Assembly: GCA_910577395.1 (NCBI GenBank)
Contig: CAJTLG010000007.1
Span: 1 to 64,000 of the forward strand
Source: an uncultured Vampirovibrio sp.
GTDB taxonomy: Bacteria; Cyanobacteriota; Vampirovibrionia; Gastranaerophilales; Gastranaerophilaceae
Direction: 5' to 3'
Length of the DNA stretch: 64,000 bases
In this document: positions 16,853 through 25,899 of the stretch, in pieces
How positions within the stretch are numbered: the stretch's first letter is position 1
Layout of the letters: each line of letters begins with the position of its first letter
The notes under the pieces: generated by a model
Told to the model about the DNA's origin: nothing
The model's database searches: none
The model's input: only the letters and a program-made list of their open reading frames with translations
Translations under genes and position numbers: made by a program

Positions 16853-17584
16853 ATGGAAGAATTATTAAAAGAATTATCTTTAAGATTACAAACAGGGGAA
16901 TTTTCATATCTTTTTATATTTGTGGCATTCCTTGGCGGGGTTATAGCATCCCTTACCCCATGTTCGCTTGGCATTTTACCAATTATCATAGCTTACGTTG
17001 CAGGATATGGTGAATCACAAAATGACAGTAAACTTTCAGCAAATTTAAAGACATTCTTTCAGCTTATTTCTTTTGTTTTAGGCCTCTCAATTGTTTTAAC
17101 AATTATAGGCATAATATGCGCTGCCACAGGAAGGGTTTTTGCATCAATCGGCGGAGCATACTGGGTATTAATAATTGCATCGTTAATTTTGGTTATGGGT
17201 TTAAATCTTATTGGTGTACTTGAATTACAAATGCCCGTTATAGTAAAAAAAATGCCAAAATCAAACGGCCAGAGCCTTTTTCTATACCCTCTTATTGTAG
17301 GTGCATTATTCGCTCTTGCCGCAAGCCCATGCTCTACCCCAATCCTTGCAGGCATTATGGGTTTTGCAACATTATCTAAAAATCTGCCCTATGCTGCATT
17401 GTTACTGTTTATGTTTGCACTCGGGCAAGGCCTTATTATAATATTGCTTGGAGTTTCGACATCTTTTTTAAAGAATATGAAACAATTCTCTTCAAAAAGC
17501 GAAATACTGCTTAAGATTGCAGGTGCAATATTAATTTTATCCTCTATATTCCTGTACTTTAAGGTGTTTTCAAGATTTTTTTGA
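16853..17584 (+). CDS. ccdA: CcdA/DsbD-type transmembrane thiol-disulphide carrier
   Basis: This integral membrane protein moves reducing equivalents from cytoplasmic thioredoxin to exported thiol proteins. The 243-residue sequence has about six membrane segments and the two family cysteines, in LTPCSLGILP (Cys37) and ASPCSTPILAG (Cys160). It overlaps the convergent gene by 15 bp. Its partner is presumably the thioredoxin-like protein encoded immediately upstream. Confidence 0.85.
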   Translation: MEELLKELSLRLQTGEFSYLFIFVAFLGGVIASLTPCSLGILPIIIAYVAGYGESQNDSKLSANLKTFFQLISFVLGLSIVLTIIGIICAATGRVFASIGGAYWVLIIASLILVMGLNLIGVLELQMPVIVKKMPKSNGQSLFLYPLIVGALFALAASPCSTPILAGIMGFATLSKNLPYAALLLFMFALGQGLIIILLGVSTSFLKNMKQFSSKSEILLKIAGAILILSSIFLYFKVFSRFF

Positions 17585-17953
17585 TGGGATTTGATTTAAT
17601 ATACCATTAACTTTATCTTTAAAATTTTTAATAGCACTATCTATGGTATCATATTGCAATTCAAATACAGTGCCACAAGACTGGCACTCATCCATATCAA
17701 ATTTTATGCCCTTATCCCAGATTCTGCCGAATATAAAACCAATTTTGCGCTCTCTATCATCATAATTAAGTTCAACTTTTACATTTTTGTTCTTTTTATC
17801 AGACAATTTTGTAAAACTATCCACCATTCTATCAAGTTTATCGCCGTCTTCGGTATCTTTAAAAAGCTTACGTGAATATTCAGTCTTGAAATCTTCACTG
17901 TAAAAAGCCCTCTTAAAAGCTACGGGGCTATACCCTGTTTTATTAATATACAT
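17570..17953 (-). CDS. Hypothetical protein with a CxxC motif
   Basis: A 127-residue cytoplasmic-looking protein begins MYINKTGYSP and contains a charged middle section and DECQSCGTVFEL near the C-terminus. The CxxC could bind metal or act in redox chemistry. I do not recognise a family. The ATG at 17953 has AAGGA 8 bases upstream and is preferred over an earlier ATG at 17992. It is convergent with ccdA. Confidence 0.6.
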   Translation of the reverse strand: MYINKTGYSPVAFKRAFYSEDFKTEYSRKLFKDTEDGDKLDRMVDSFTKLSDKKNKNVKVELNYDDRERKIGFIFGRIWDKGIKFDMDECQSCGTVFELQYDTIDSAIKNFKDKVNGILNQIPSKKS

Positions 17954-18038
17954 ATAAACTATCCTTCGTATTATTGAAATAAAATTCGGCAATTGTATAA
18001 CGCATGAAAAAAATAATTTTTGCTATTTTTAATTAATG

Positions 18039-19031
18039 CTATTTTGCAAGGCTCGCACCGATAACTTCAGTTAGTTCTTGTGTAATGCCTTCCTGGCGTA
18101 CTTTGTTATACTGCACGGTAAGATTTTTTATCATATCATCAGCATTAGCTGTAGCGGCACTCATAGCCGTCATTCTTGAAGATAATTCGCTTGCCTGGGC
18201 TTCAAGCATAGTTTGATAAATAACATTTGTAATATACATTGGCACAATCTTTTGCAGAACGCACTCCGGACATGGTAAAAATTCCATTACGGATTCAAGC
18301 TTTATATGGTGCTCATATTCTACATTGTGCTCTTTATCAAATTCATCCCTGTGAAACTTATTTAATTTCATCTCACGCGCTTTGTTCTGCCCTTCTTCAG
18401 GTGTAAGTGCCGGCAAAAGTGTCCATTCTTCAACTTTATAGGTCATAGTGTTAATATATCTTGTTGTTATAAGCTCAATCCTGTCAATTCTGTCTGCAAC
18501 ATAATCTTCAGCCAAATCCTCAGCAACAATTTTAGCAGAACTTACGTTTAAATCATCTAAAATGCCTGTATATACTTCCCTTATTTCAAAATCAAGATTT
18601 TTTTGAGCATTTTTAAGCGGCGCAAGAGTCTTTTGCCCGACAAGATAAAGCACTACCTTTTTATTATCGGCATTTAACTCTTTTATTTTATTTAATGTAA
18701 ACCTTACAATATTTGCACTGTATGCACCTGCAAGCCCTTTATTTGAAGATATTATAACAAGCCCCACAGTATCCACATCTCTTGCATTTAAAAGGGCCGG
18801 ATAGTTATTAATGGCACTTTTTGTCTTGATTTCATCAAATTTGCTTTTGCCGATTTCTTTATATACCATAATAAACATACGATAAAGCTCATAAGTAAAC
18901 GGGCGGGACATTTTAACCATATTTTCCGCCTTTTTTACCTTTGCTGCGGCAACCATTTTCATCGCACGGGTAATTTTTTGCGTGTTTTTAATGCTTGAAA
19001 TTCTGTCTTTTATATTTCTTAAATTTGCCAT
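18039..19031 (-). CDS. atpG: ATP synthase F1 gamma subunit
   Basis: Gamma is the central rotor shaft of F1. The 330-residue protein has the N-terminal helix RNIKDRISSIKNTQKITRAM and the C-terminal helix SRMTAMSAATANADD. It is longer than the ~287 residues of E. coli because of an insertion at about 207-248, where cyanobacterial and plastid gammas also carry an insert. A Cys-Pro-Glu-Cys pair (254, 257) lies just after it. It is the last gene of the operon; beta and epsilon do not follow, as in Cyanobacteria. Confidence 0.95.
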   Translation of the reverse strand: MANLRNIKDRISSIKNTQKITRAMKMVAAAKVKKAENMVKMSRPFTYELYRMFIMVYKEIGKSKFDEIKTKSAINNYPALLNARDVDTVGLVIISSNKGLAGAYSANIVRFTLNKIKELNADNKKVVLYLVGQKTLAPLKNAQKNLDFEIREVYTGILDDLNVSSAKIVAEDLAEDYVADRIDRIELITTRYINTMTYKVEEWTLLPALTPEEGQNKAREMKLNKFHRDEFDKEHNVEYEHHIKLESVMEFLPCPECVLQKIVPMYITNVIYQTMLEAQASELSSRMTAMSAATANADDMIKNLTVQYNKVRQEGITQELTEVIGASLAK

Positions 19032-19039
19032 TTTATCCC

Positions 19040-20557
19040 TTATTTAAACACAGTTTCTGTGAATGTTTTAAGATGTTCGCACAATAGTTTTTTATCTTCA
19101 TCCTCTAATTTTGCCCCTTCATTAAGCTTTCTTTCTAAAGCGGAAAGATTAGCTGAAAAATATTCAAACCATTGATTTTTATATTCCTGAATTTTTGTAT
19201 TATCAACATTATCAAGAAAACCTTCATTGCCCGCAAACAGTATTGAAACCTGCTTTGCGGCACTCAACGGTTTATACTGGGGCTGAATTAAAATCTGGGT
19301 TAATTTTTCCCCTTTTAAAAGCTGTGCCTTTGTTGCAGCATCAAGGTCTGATGCAAATTGCGCAAAAGCCTCTAATTCTCTGTATTGTGCCAAATCAAGC
19401 CTTAATTGCCCGGCCACCTGCTTTACACCCTTGGTCTGCGCAGCACCACCCACACGGGAAACCGAAATACCCGCATTTATTGCAGGCCTTTGCCCCGCAT
19501 TGAACAGGTTTGTTTCTAAAAATATTTGCCCGTCTGTAATTGAAATAACGTTTGTCGGAATATAGGCCGAAACATCCCCCGCCTGTGTTTCAATAATAGG
19601 AAGAGCCGTTATAGAACCGCCGCCAAGCTCATCAGATAATTTACAAGCCCGCTCTAAAAGCCTTGAATGCAGATAAAATACATCCCCGGGGTATGCCTCC
19701 CTTCCTGAAGGCCTTTTAAGGAGCAAGCTCATGGAACGATATGCCTGAGCATGTTTTGTAAGGTCATCATATATTATAAGGCTGTGCCTGCCCTGCTCAA
19801 GGAATTCTTCTGCCATAGCACACCCTGCATACGGTGCAATATACTGTAATGGTGCCGCCTCATCTGCAGAGGCTGAAACAATTATTGTATAATCCATAGC
19901 ACCTGCCTCTTCAAGAGTCTTTGCAAGCTGGGCTATGGTGGATTTTTTTTGGCCTATTGCAACATATATACAAATAACATTTTCATTTCTCTGATTAATT
20001 ATGGTATCAAGCGCAATTGCGGTTTTCCCTGTCTGCCTGTCCCCAATGATTAATTCTCTTTGACCTCTGCCTATAGGTGTGAGCGCATCAATTGCGGTTA
20101 AACCTGTTTGCAAAGGCTCATGAACAGATTTTCTTGAAATAATCCCCGGGGCAATCCTTTCTATCGGGCGGGTTTTATCCGTTCTGATTTCCCCTTTCCC
20201 GTCAAGCGGTTTTCCCGTAGGGTCGACAATCCTTCCTATAAGCGCATCGCCGACAGGGACTGATGCAATCCTGCCTGTAGCCTTTACATTCATACCTTCT
20301 TTAATTTGGGTATAATCTCCTAAAATTACAACCCCTACATTATCCTCTTCAAGGTTTAAAGCTATGCCAAGCGTTCCGTTACCGTCCTCAAACTCTACAA
20401 GCTCTGATGACATAACATTTTTAAGGCCATAAACCCTTGAAATACCGTCCCCGGCCTCTATTGCAACGCCTGTATTTGAAACTTCAAGCCCGCTGTTATA
20501 ATTTTCTATCCTTGATTTTATTATGTTTGAAACTTCGCTTGCACTGATTGCCTGCAT
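19040..20557 (-). CDS. atpA: ATP synthase F1 alpha subunit
   Basis: Alpha forms the hexamer with beta and holds the non-catalytic nucleotide sites. The 505-residue protein has Walker A GDRQTGKTAIALD, the DELSEED-region counterpart in its C-terminus, and the signature PAINAGISVSRVGGAAQ. Length is normal. It follows atpH by 5 bp and precedes atpG by 8 bp in the same minus-strand operon. Confidence 0.97.
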   Translation of the reverse strand: MQAISASEVSNIIKSRIENYNSGLEVSNTGVAIEAGDGISRVYGLKNVMSSELVEFEDGNGTLGIALNLEEDNVGVVILGDYTQIKEGMNVKATGRIASVPVGDALIGRIVDPTGKPLDGKGEIRTDKTRPIERIAPGIISRKSVHEPLQTGLTAIDALTPIGRGQRELIIGDRQTGKTAIALDTIINQRNENVICIYVAIGQKKSTIAQLAKTLEEAGAMDYTIIVSASADEAAPLQYIAPYAGCAMAEEFLEQGRHSLIIYDDLTKHAQAYRSMSLLLKRPSGREAYPGDVFYLHSRLLERACKLSDELGGGSITALPIIETQAGDVSAYIPTNVISITDGQIFLETNLFNAGQRPAINAGISVSRVGGAAQTKGVKQVAGQLRLDLAQYRELEAFAQFASDLDAATKAQLLKGEKLTQILIQPQYKPLSAAKQVSILFAGNEGFLDNVDNTKIQEYKNQWFEYFSANLSALERKLNEGAKLEDEDKKLLCEHLKTFTETVFK

Positions 20558-20562
20558 AACAT

Positions 20563-21117
20563 TTACCTTTCAATTATATTGTTCAAATTATCAATTCTTG
20601 TTTTTAAGCTGAAATCTATAACCGTATCATTAATTTTTATTATCATTCCGCCTAAAATCCCGCTATCTGTAGCATATCCGGGCAAAATATTTTTACCTGT
20701 TTTTTCTTTCAGTTTTGATATTATAGCCTCTTTTTGGGTTTCATTAAGTTCAACCGCGCTTATAATATCAGCCTGCAAAATATTTTCAGTTTCATTTATA
20801 TCATTTTTCAGACTTAATAAAATATCATCAAGGATACAAAGTCTGTTTTCTTCAACCAAGAGGCAAAGAAAATTAACCGTATAATCAGAAACCCTACCCT
20901 TGAATACCTCTAAAAGTACGTCTTTTTTATCCTGCTTTGAGATAACAGGGTTGTTAAAAAAACTGCTAAGTTCAGGATTATTGTTAACTGTATCTAAGAC
21001 AAATTCAAGGCTTTTATATATATCAGGGTCACTGCATTCTAAAAGTGCCTTAGAATACCTTTTTGCAGGTTTCAGGTTTTTTAAATCAATTGTATTTTTA
21101 GCGATTTTTGACTGCAT
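20563..21117 (-). CDS. atpH: ATP synthase delta (OSCP) subunit
   Basis: Delta connects the peripheral stalk to the top of F1. The 184-residue protein has the family start AKRYSKALLE, NPVISKQDKKDVLLEVFKG in the middle, and the typical C-terminal GGMIIKINDTVIDFSLKTRI. It overlaps atpF by one base, implying translational coupling. Confidence 0.92.
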   Translation of the reverse strand: MQSKIAKNTIDLKNLKPAKRYSKALLECSDPDIYKSLEFVLDTVNNNPELSSFFNNPVISKQDKKDVLLEVFKGRVSDYTVNFLCLLVEENRLCILDDILLSLKNDINETENILQADIISAVELNETQKEAIISKLKEKTGKNILPGYATDSGILGGMIIKINDTVIDFSLKTRIDNLNNIIER

Positions 21118-21629
21118 TACACTTCCAGCCTCTCTATTTGCCCGATTTCATCAATACATTTTTCAATCAGCCTTTGTTGGATTGTGCCGTCATCATCTCT
21201 AAGGCGCTTTTCAATCTCTGCCCTTGTACGTTTTGTTATAATATCTAAAACTTCATCTGCTGCAAGGGTTTTAGCTTTTATATTATCAAGTTCCATTTGG
21301 GATAAACATTTTTTTTCAAGTCCGGCTTTTTCATTTAAAATGGCATCTTTTGTGGCATTTTCAATGTTTGTTGCACCTTCTTGCGCCTTATTTAAAATTT
21401 CATTTTTCTCTTCAGCAAGATTTTTAGTACTTCTTTTAGCCTCTTTGTATTCTTTTATTGCAGCTGCTGCAGCCTCGGTACTTGATGATACGGAATTTCT
21501 GATATCATCTGCCATTTTATCAATAATGCCGCCTAATTTTGCCTTTTTAAAAATCAAAGTCAAAATTGACACCATAATAATAAAATTTATAAGGTTTGAT
21601 TCTAAGATTTTTTGGTAAAGACTTTCCAT
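21117..21629 (-). CDS. atpF: ATP synthase F0 b subunit
   Basis: b is the peripheral stalk. The 170-residue protein has one N-terminal membrane segment (NLINFIIMVSILTLIF, about 12-27) and a long Ala/Glu/Lys-rich coiled coil. It lies directly after a second, shorter b-type gene, so the stalk should be a b-b' heterodimer as in Cyanobacteria and other photosynthetic lineages. Confidence 0.92.
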   Translation of the reverse strand: MESLYQKILESNLINFIIMVSILTLIFKKAKLGGIIDKMADDIRNSVSSSTEAAAAAIKEYKEAKRSTKNLAEEKNEILNKAQEGATNIENATKDAILNEKAGLEKKCLSQMELDNIKAKTLAADEVLDIITKRTRAEIEKRLRDDDGTIQQRLIEKCIDEIGQIERLEV

Positions 21630-21635
21630 TTATAT

Positions 21636-22067
21636 CTATCCTTCCCCTAAAACCTTAGCAACTGCCGCATTAACATATGTATTTATACTGTTTTCATCCG
21701 CAAGTTCAGATACAACCGCATCTTTGTTTTTAATAAGTGCCTCATTATTCAACCGAAGCTTGTTTTGAACCTCATTCTTTTTAGCACCGAGTGCCGTTTC
21801 TTTATTTGATTTGGCACTTTCCTGTGCACTACTTAAAATTTTAGATGCCTCAAGTTTTGTATTTGAAATTTCAGCCTCTTTGTTTTTTATTACATCCTCC
21901 GCCTTTTGTTTTGATTCAAGAGCCATTTTACTATTTTTATCATAAAATTTCTGTCTTTCGTTTATGATTTTTGTAACAGGCCTGTATAAAATAAGGTTCA
22001 TCAAAGTAACAAAAACAATGAAACTGATTAGCGCAAATATAAATGTTCCGTCAAATTCAAGAAGCAT
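21636..22067 (-). CDS. atpF2: ATP synthase F0 b' subunit
   Basis: The 143-residue b'-type stalk protein has a membrane segment (GTFIFALISFIVFVTLMNLIL), then RPVTKIINERQKFYDKNS and a coiled coil. It lacks the longer C-terminal part of b. Its presence between c and b is the cyanobacterial arrangement and part of the taxonomic evidence. The start follows atpE by 13 bp. Confidence 0.9.
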   Translation of the reverse strand: MLLEFDGTFIFALISFIVFVTLMNLILYRPVTKIINERQKFYDKNSKMALESKQKAEDVIKNKEAEISNTKLEASKILSSAQESAKSNKETALGAKKNEVQNKLRLNNEALIKNKDAVVSELADENSINTYVNAAVAKVLGEG

Positions 22068-22080
22068 TAAACAAATACCC

Positions 22081-22314
22081 TTACTTGATTACAAATGCAA
22101 TTAAGATTACAACAAGAAGTGCATAAATAGCACATGCCTCAATAAGACCGGCACCGATATAGAAATATTTTGAAATCTGCCCTTCAGCCTCAGGCTGTCT
22201 TGCAATACTTTCAATAATAGCTTTTGTTGCAAGTGCAAGACCAATACCGGGCCCAAGAACGCCAAGACCGATTGCAATCCCCATTGATAATAATTTAACT
22301 GCTGCTGTTTCCAT
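22081..22314 (-). CDS. atpE: ATP synthase F0 c subunit (proteolipid)
   Basis: c forms the membrane rotor ring. The 77-residue hairpin has GLGVLGPGIGLALATKA in helix 1, the polar loop ARQPEAEGQ, and the ion-binding Glu in 'AGLIEACAIYALL' of helix 2. The residues that mark sodium-coupled rings (Gln in helix 1; Ser or Thr after the Glu) are absent, so proton coupling is likely. Ring size cannot be deduced. Confidence 0.95.
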   Translation of the reverse strand: METAAVKLLSMGIAIGLGVLGPGIGLALATKAIIESIARQPEAEGQISKYFYIGAGLIEACAIYALLVVILIAFVIK

Positions 22315-22331
22315 TTTTATTTTCTCCTATT

Positions 22332-23117
22332 TTAGTGATTTTTCGCTGTTGCTGTTTCTATATATGCTGCCGTTAAAAGCGTAAATACAAGTGCCTGGAT
22401 AAACGCTACAAAAAGTTCAAAAAACATTATAGGCAAAGGTAATAATGACCCTATAAATAAACCTATATTATAAACCCAGGATGCAGGTAAAAGCCCTTTT
22501 AAAATATTTACGCTAAATTGGGTTACAGCCTCGGGGCTTAAAAGCATAAACACTAGACCCCCAAGTACCATTATTAAAATTTCACCTGCTAAAATATTTG
22601 CAAAAAGCCTGACTGCAAGAGTTAAAGGACGGGTAAAATCCTCCAGGATATTAAAAGGTGTCATAAAAAGCATAGGTTTAAAATAATGCTTAAAATATCC
22701 TAAACCTTTTTCCCTTATACCCATTGCTATATAGTATATTAAAACCGTGATTGCAAGAGCTGCGGTTACATTAATATCATTTGTGGGAGATGCAAATTCA
22801 CCTTTCGGAAGATGTATAAGTTTCCAAGGAAGCTGCCCTGCCATATTTCCTAAAATGATGAACAAAAACAAAGACATTAAAAGTGTAGCGTTAGAGCCTG
22901 TGCTTTTCCCTAAAGATTTTGTCATGCCGGTAAAAATACTTACTATATTTTCAAATACAGCCTGAAACCTCCCCGGTACAAGCTTTAAATTTAATACTGC
23001 AATTAAAGACATTAGCAAAATAAACAACATAACCGCCCACATGGTAATTAGCGTATCCATATGGACATTTAAACCGAATATATTTGTTACCCAATGCTCC
23101 CCTATATGAAAATTCAT
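22332..23117 (-). CDS. atpB: ATP synthase F0 a subunit
   Basis: a provides the two half-channels for protons. The 261-residue membrane protein has the essential Arg in LAVRLFANILAGE and the C-terminal helix with FVAFIQALVFTLLTAAYI. It is the first gene of the operon here; no atpI-like gene precedes it. The likely promoter lies in the 298-bp gap shared with the response regulator on the other strand. Confidence 0.94.
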   Translation of the reverse strand: MNFHIGEHWVTNIFGLNVHMDTLITMWAVMLFILLMSLIAVLNLKLVPGRFQAVFENIVSIFTGMTKSLGKSTGSNATLLMSLFLFIILGNMAGQLPWKLIHLPKGEFASPTNDINVTAALAITVLIYYIAMGIREKGLGYFKHYFKPMLFMTPFNILEDFTRPLTLAVRLFANILAGEILIMVLGGLVFMLLSPEAVTQFSVNILKGLLPASWVYNIGLFIGSLLPLPIMFFELFVAFIQALVFTLLTAAYIETATAKNH

Positions 23118-23415
23118 TTAAAACCTGTCTTTAAATCCTTCATACAAATTATACAACAAAAATAATTTTTTTACTCCCCAAGTGAGGATTGACACATCTA
23201 AAACCTTATCTCCCCAGGCGTTTAAAACTAATTCTAAATCTTAAGGTTTAGATATTCTTATCAGGTCTAAATGCCCTAAATTTCAACCTTCGTGTTGATG
23301 ATAAGCTCCTCTATCAAGGGTATTATTCAAGTGTAATCAGTTAAATGTATTACATTATCCATACTAAAAAGACAAATTAGAAAGTATTAAAAAAATTATA
23401 AATAGCGGAGGAAAA
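23118..23415. other. Divergent intergenic region between ATP synthase operon and response regulator
   Basis: No gene is visible. A near-dyad, ATCTAAAACCTTA and TAAGGTTTAGAT, lies around 23195-23255, and a GCGGAGGA ribosome site precedes the regulator gene. It must contain the promoters for both directions, but no strong -10/-35 pair stands out. Confidence 0.4.
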
Positions 23416-24126
23416 ATGAGAAGAGCTGAGTTTGCAAGAAAAACAAGGGTGCTTGTAGTAGATGATAATTACGACCACGCTTCGGGTATAAGAGAATTAA
23501 TTAACCTTGAAGATAACTATGAAGTAATTGCAAATGCAGGAAATGTTAATGTTGCGCTTTCTTTAATCAAAAAATATCAGCCGGATATCGTTTTAATGGA
23601 TATGAATATGCCCGATATTGACGGCATTACTGCAATATCAGAAATTGAAAAATTAAATGTTAAAACAAAAGTTATAGCACTTACAGGATATGACGATGCA
23701 GATTTAATCTTTAGGGCAATGAAAACCGGCGCAAGAGGGTATATCTTAAAAACAATGGCATCAGCACAGCTTATCCATGCGCTTGATGAAGTATCTCAGG
23801 GTAAAATCTGCCTGCCGAATGTTTTATGTTCTAAATTCTTTGAATATTTCCAAAACTTTGAAAAGAATGAAAAACTCAATGCGGCAAATGATGAAGAAAA
23901 CCTTCTTAATTACCTTACAAACAGGGAAGAAGAAGTGCTTGGCCTTTTAACTCAGGGTGTCACATACAAAGGTGTTGCAAAGAAATTATTCATATCTGAA
24001 ACAACGGTTAAAACACACGTTAACAATATATTCCAAAAACTACAGGTTAACGACAGAACCCAGGCTGTATTATACGCTATAAATAAAGGCTTTATGAACA
24101 GAAACCAAATCAAAATTGCGGTATAA
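23416..24126 (+). CDS. NarL/FixJ-type response regulator
   Basis: The 236-residue regulator has a receiver domain (about 11-130) with the acidic pair in LVVDDN, the phospho-acceptor Asp in 'DIVLMDMNMPDIDG', and Lys in 'GYILKTMA'. A C-terminal LuxR-type helix-turn-helix reads LTNREEEVLGLLTQG and SETTVKTHVNNIFQKL. It follows GCGGAGGA by normal spacing. A histidine kinase gene starts 2 bp downstream, presumably its partner. The regulon is unknown. Confidence 0.9.
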   Translation: MRRAEFARKTRVLVVDDNYDHASGIRELINLEDNYEVIANAGNVNVALSLIKKYQPDIVLMDMNMPDIDGITAISEIEKLNVKTKVIALTGYDDADLIFRAMKTGARGYILKTMASAQLIHALDEVSQGKICLPNVLCSKFFEYFQNFEKNEKLNAANDEENLLNYLTNREEEVLGLLTQGVTYKGVAKKLFISETTVKTHVNNIFQKLQVNDRTQAVLYAINKGFMNRNQIKIAV

Positions 24127-24128
24127 CA

Positions 24129-25352
24129 ATGTCAAAATTCCACGATTGTCTAAAAAATTTAATACTATCTGATGACAGGCTGAATTCCAGCCTGTTTTCG
24201 AAAAAAAGCATAATTTCAATAATACGGTGTATCTTAGAGCCTTTAGCAAGCGAAAATGTACCTTCTATGATTTTTCACCGTCTGAAAAATACCGAAGGCC
24301 TTGACGGGATAATAAAAAGACTTGAATATTCAAGAAACATTGATATGTACAATTTTTTAGACCCTGATGTTGCACTTAAAGATGATTTGATTGAAACCGA
24401 ATTTATTCTTTTAACATCTTCCCGCTACAATGCGGTTTTTATATGGGATTATTCTGATGACCCTAATAAAGAAACAACAAGCGTTTATCTTATGATGAAT
24501 TCAAAAAATGTTAACCACGTATTTGACATCTTAAATGAAAATTCAAAACTTGACCTAAAAGAAAAATTTTATTCATTTAAGCCTGAAAGACGTGAAAATG
24601 AACTTTTAAACAAGTGTATTGCAAATATTGTAAAAAATTTAAACGAAACTTCATATGAAAATGAATACAAAGATAAAGCGCTTAATTTTGAGCCAAAAGA
24701 TAAAGATACAAAAGAATTAAAAGAAAAAATCCGCCACGCAAGCCATGAGATAAGAAACCAGCTGAGTGTGCTTGATATCTATTCTAAAATTTTAGAGAAA
24801 AAATTTGCAGACGATAAAACATCTTCTTTAATAAGAAAATCAATCTCTTTAATTAATATGGAATTAAACGAATTAAGACAGTTTGAAAACCTGAACCTTA
24901 AAGAAATGCTTATAGAAGATGTTATCCCGCTTTCTGTTGAAATGTTTGAAGAGATTGTAAAACAGAATAACAATAAAATAATCTTTATAAATTCAACCCT
25001 TGGCGGGGATAAAAGGCGTGTATTTATTGATGAAAATAAATTTCTTGGCGTTTTAAATAACGTAATTAAAAACGCAAATCAGTTTACCTCAGATGACGAA
25101 ATAATAATTGAACTTACAAAGGATGAAACCCACGCTAAAATCACCATTCAAAACCATGGTGAGCCAATTGAAGAAAGTGTTAAAAAAAATATTTTTAAAA
25201 CAGGTTTCACTACACGGGAAGAAGGTTTTGGCATAGGCCTTGGCGTTGCAAGAAAATACCTTGCAGAACAGCTTGGCACAATAGAGCTTACCGCTTCAGA
25301 CAACGAAAAAACAGAATTTCTAATCAAACTCCCGCTTGTGGATACGGTTTAA
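24129..25352 (+). CDS. Soluble sensor histidine kinase
   Basis: The 407-residue kinase has no membrane segment, so it senses a cytoplasmic signal. A unique N-terminal ~190 residues precede an H-box ASHEIRNQLSVLD, then an N-box 'NNVIKNANQF' and G-box GFGIGLGVARKYLAEQLG of the ATP-binding domain. It is adjacent to the NarL-type regulator and forms a two-gene operon with it. The sensory domain is not a type I recognise. Confidence 0.85.
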   Translation: MSKFHDCLKNLILSDDRLNSSLFSKKSIISIIRCILEPLASENVPSMIFHRLKNTEGLDGIIKRLEYSRNIDMYNFLDPDVALKDDLIETEFILLTSSRYNAVFIWDYSDDPNKETTSVYLMMNSKNVNHVFDILNENSKLDLKEKFYSFKPERRENELLNKCIANIVKNLNETSYENEYKDKALNFEPKDKDTKELKEKIRHASHEIRNQLSVLDIYSKILEKKFADDKTSSLIRKSISLINMELNELRQFENLNLKEMLIEDVIPLSVEMFEEIVKQNNNKIIFINSTLGGDKRRVFIDENKFLGVLNNVIKNANQFTSDDEIIIELTKDETHAKITIQNHGEPIEESVKKNIFKTGFTTREEGFGIGLGVARKYLAEQLGTIELTASDNEKTEFLIKLPLVDTV

Positions 25353-25395
25353 AATAACATAGAAAAGACTTTTGCCTATACAATATAGCAAAATA

Positions 25396-25584
25396 TCACT
25401 TTTTAATAATTTTTGAAACATCATCTATTTTATCATTTAAAATATTTAAAATCGGAATTAACTCATAATCTTTTTCTTTAACCCAAATATTAATCATTTT
25501 TACAATTGATTCAATTTCTATGAATTTATCTTCAATATTTATTAATTTATTTATAATATCATTTTGAAAAGCCTTGTCCTGCAT
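25396..25584 (-). CDS. Small hypothetical protein (62 aa)
   Basis: A 62-residue helical, charged protein (FQNDIINKLINIEDKFIEIE, then INILNDKIDDVSKIIKK) probably forms a coiled coil. The start is supported by AAGGGAGAAAG about 4 bases upstream of the ATG. It is divergent from the XRE gene and may be functionally linked to it. No family recognised. Confidence 0.55.
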   Translation of the reverse strand: MQDKAFQNDIINKLINIEDKFIEIESIVKMINIWVKEKDYELIPILNILNDKIDDVSKIIKK

Positions 25585-25660
25585 ATCTTTCTCCCTTATT
25601 TGTAATACTTTATAAGCTACACTGGTTGATACACACTGTATAATAACAGAAAATTAAAAA

Positions 25661-25882
25661 ATGAACAAGGAATTTATTGAAAAAATCGCTAAAAATATTA
25701 GAAAATTAAGGGAAGAAAAAGGCCTAACCCAACTGGAACTTGCACTTGAAATAGGTGTAACACCGGGTGCTATTGGCAATCTGGAAATTGCCAAAAATGA
25801 CACCTCCCTTTCCAGGCTATACGATATCGCAAAAGCCCTTGGTGTAGAACCCTATGAATTGCTAATTTTCAAAGATGAATAA
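25661..25882 (+). CDS. XRE-family helix-turn-helix regulator (73 aa)
   Basis: A single-domain Cro/C1-type DNA-binding protein: IRKLREEKGLTQLELALEIG, then the recognition helix VTPGAIGNLEIAKNDTS, ending LGVEPYELLIFKDE. There is no effector domain. A TATAAT lies about 15 bases before the ATG and no Shine-Dalgarno is present, so the leader is very short. It is divergent from the 62-residue protein gene. Confidence 0.82.
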   Translation: MNKEFIEKIAKNIRKLREEKGLTQLELALEIGVTPGAIGNLEIAKNDTSLSRLYDIAKALGVEPYELLIFKDE

Positions 25883-25899
25883 TAAAATTTTAGAATATA

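Noticed and set aside
22081..22314. Sodium-coupled ATP synthase c ring
   Set aside because: The diagnostic Gln in helix 1 and the Ser/Thr after the binding Glu are absent.
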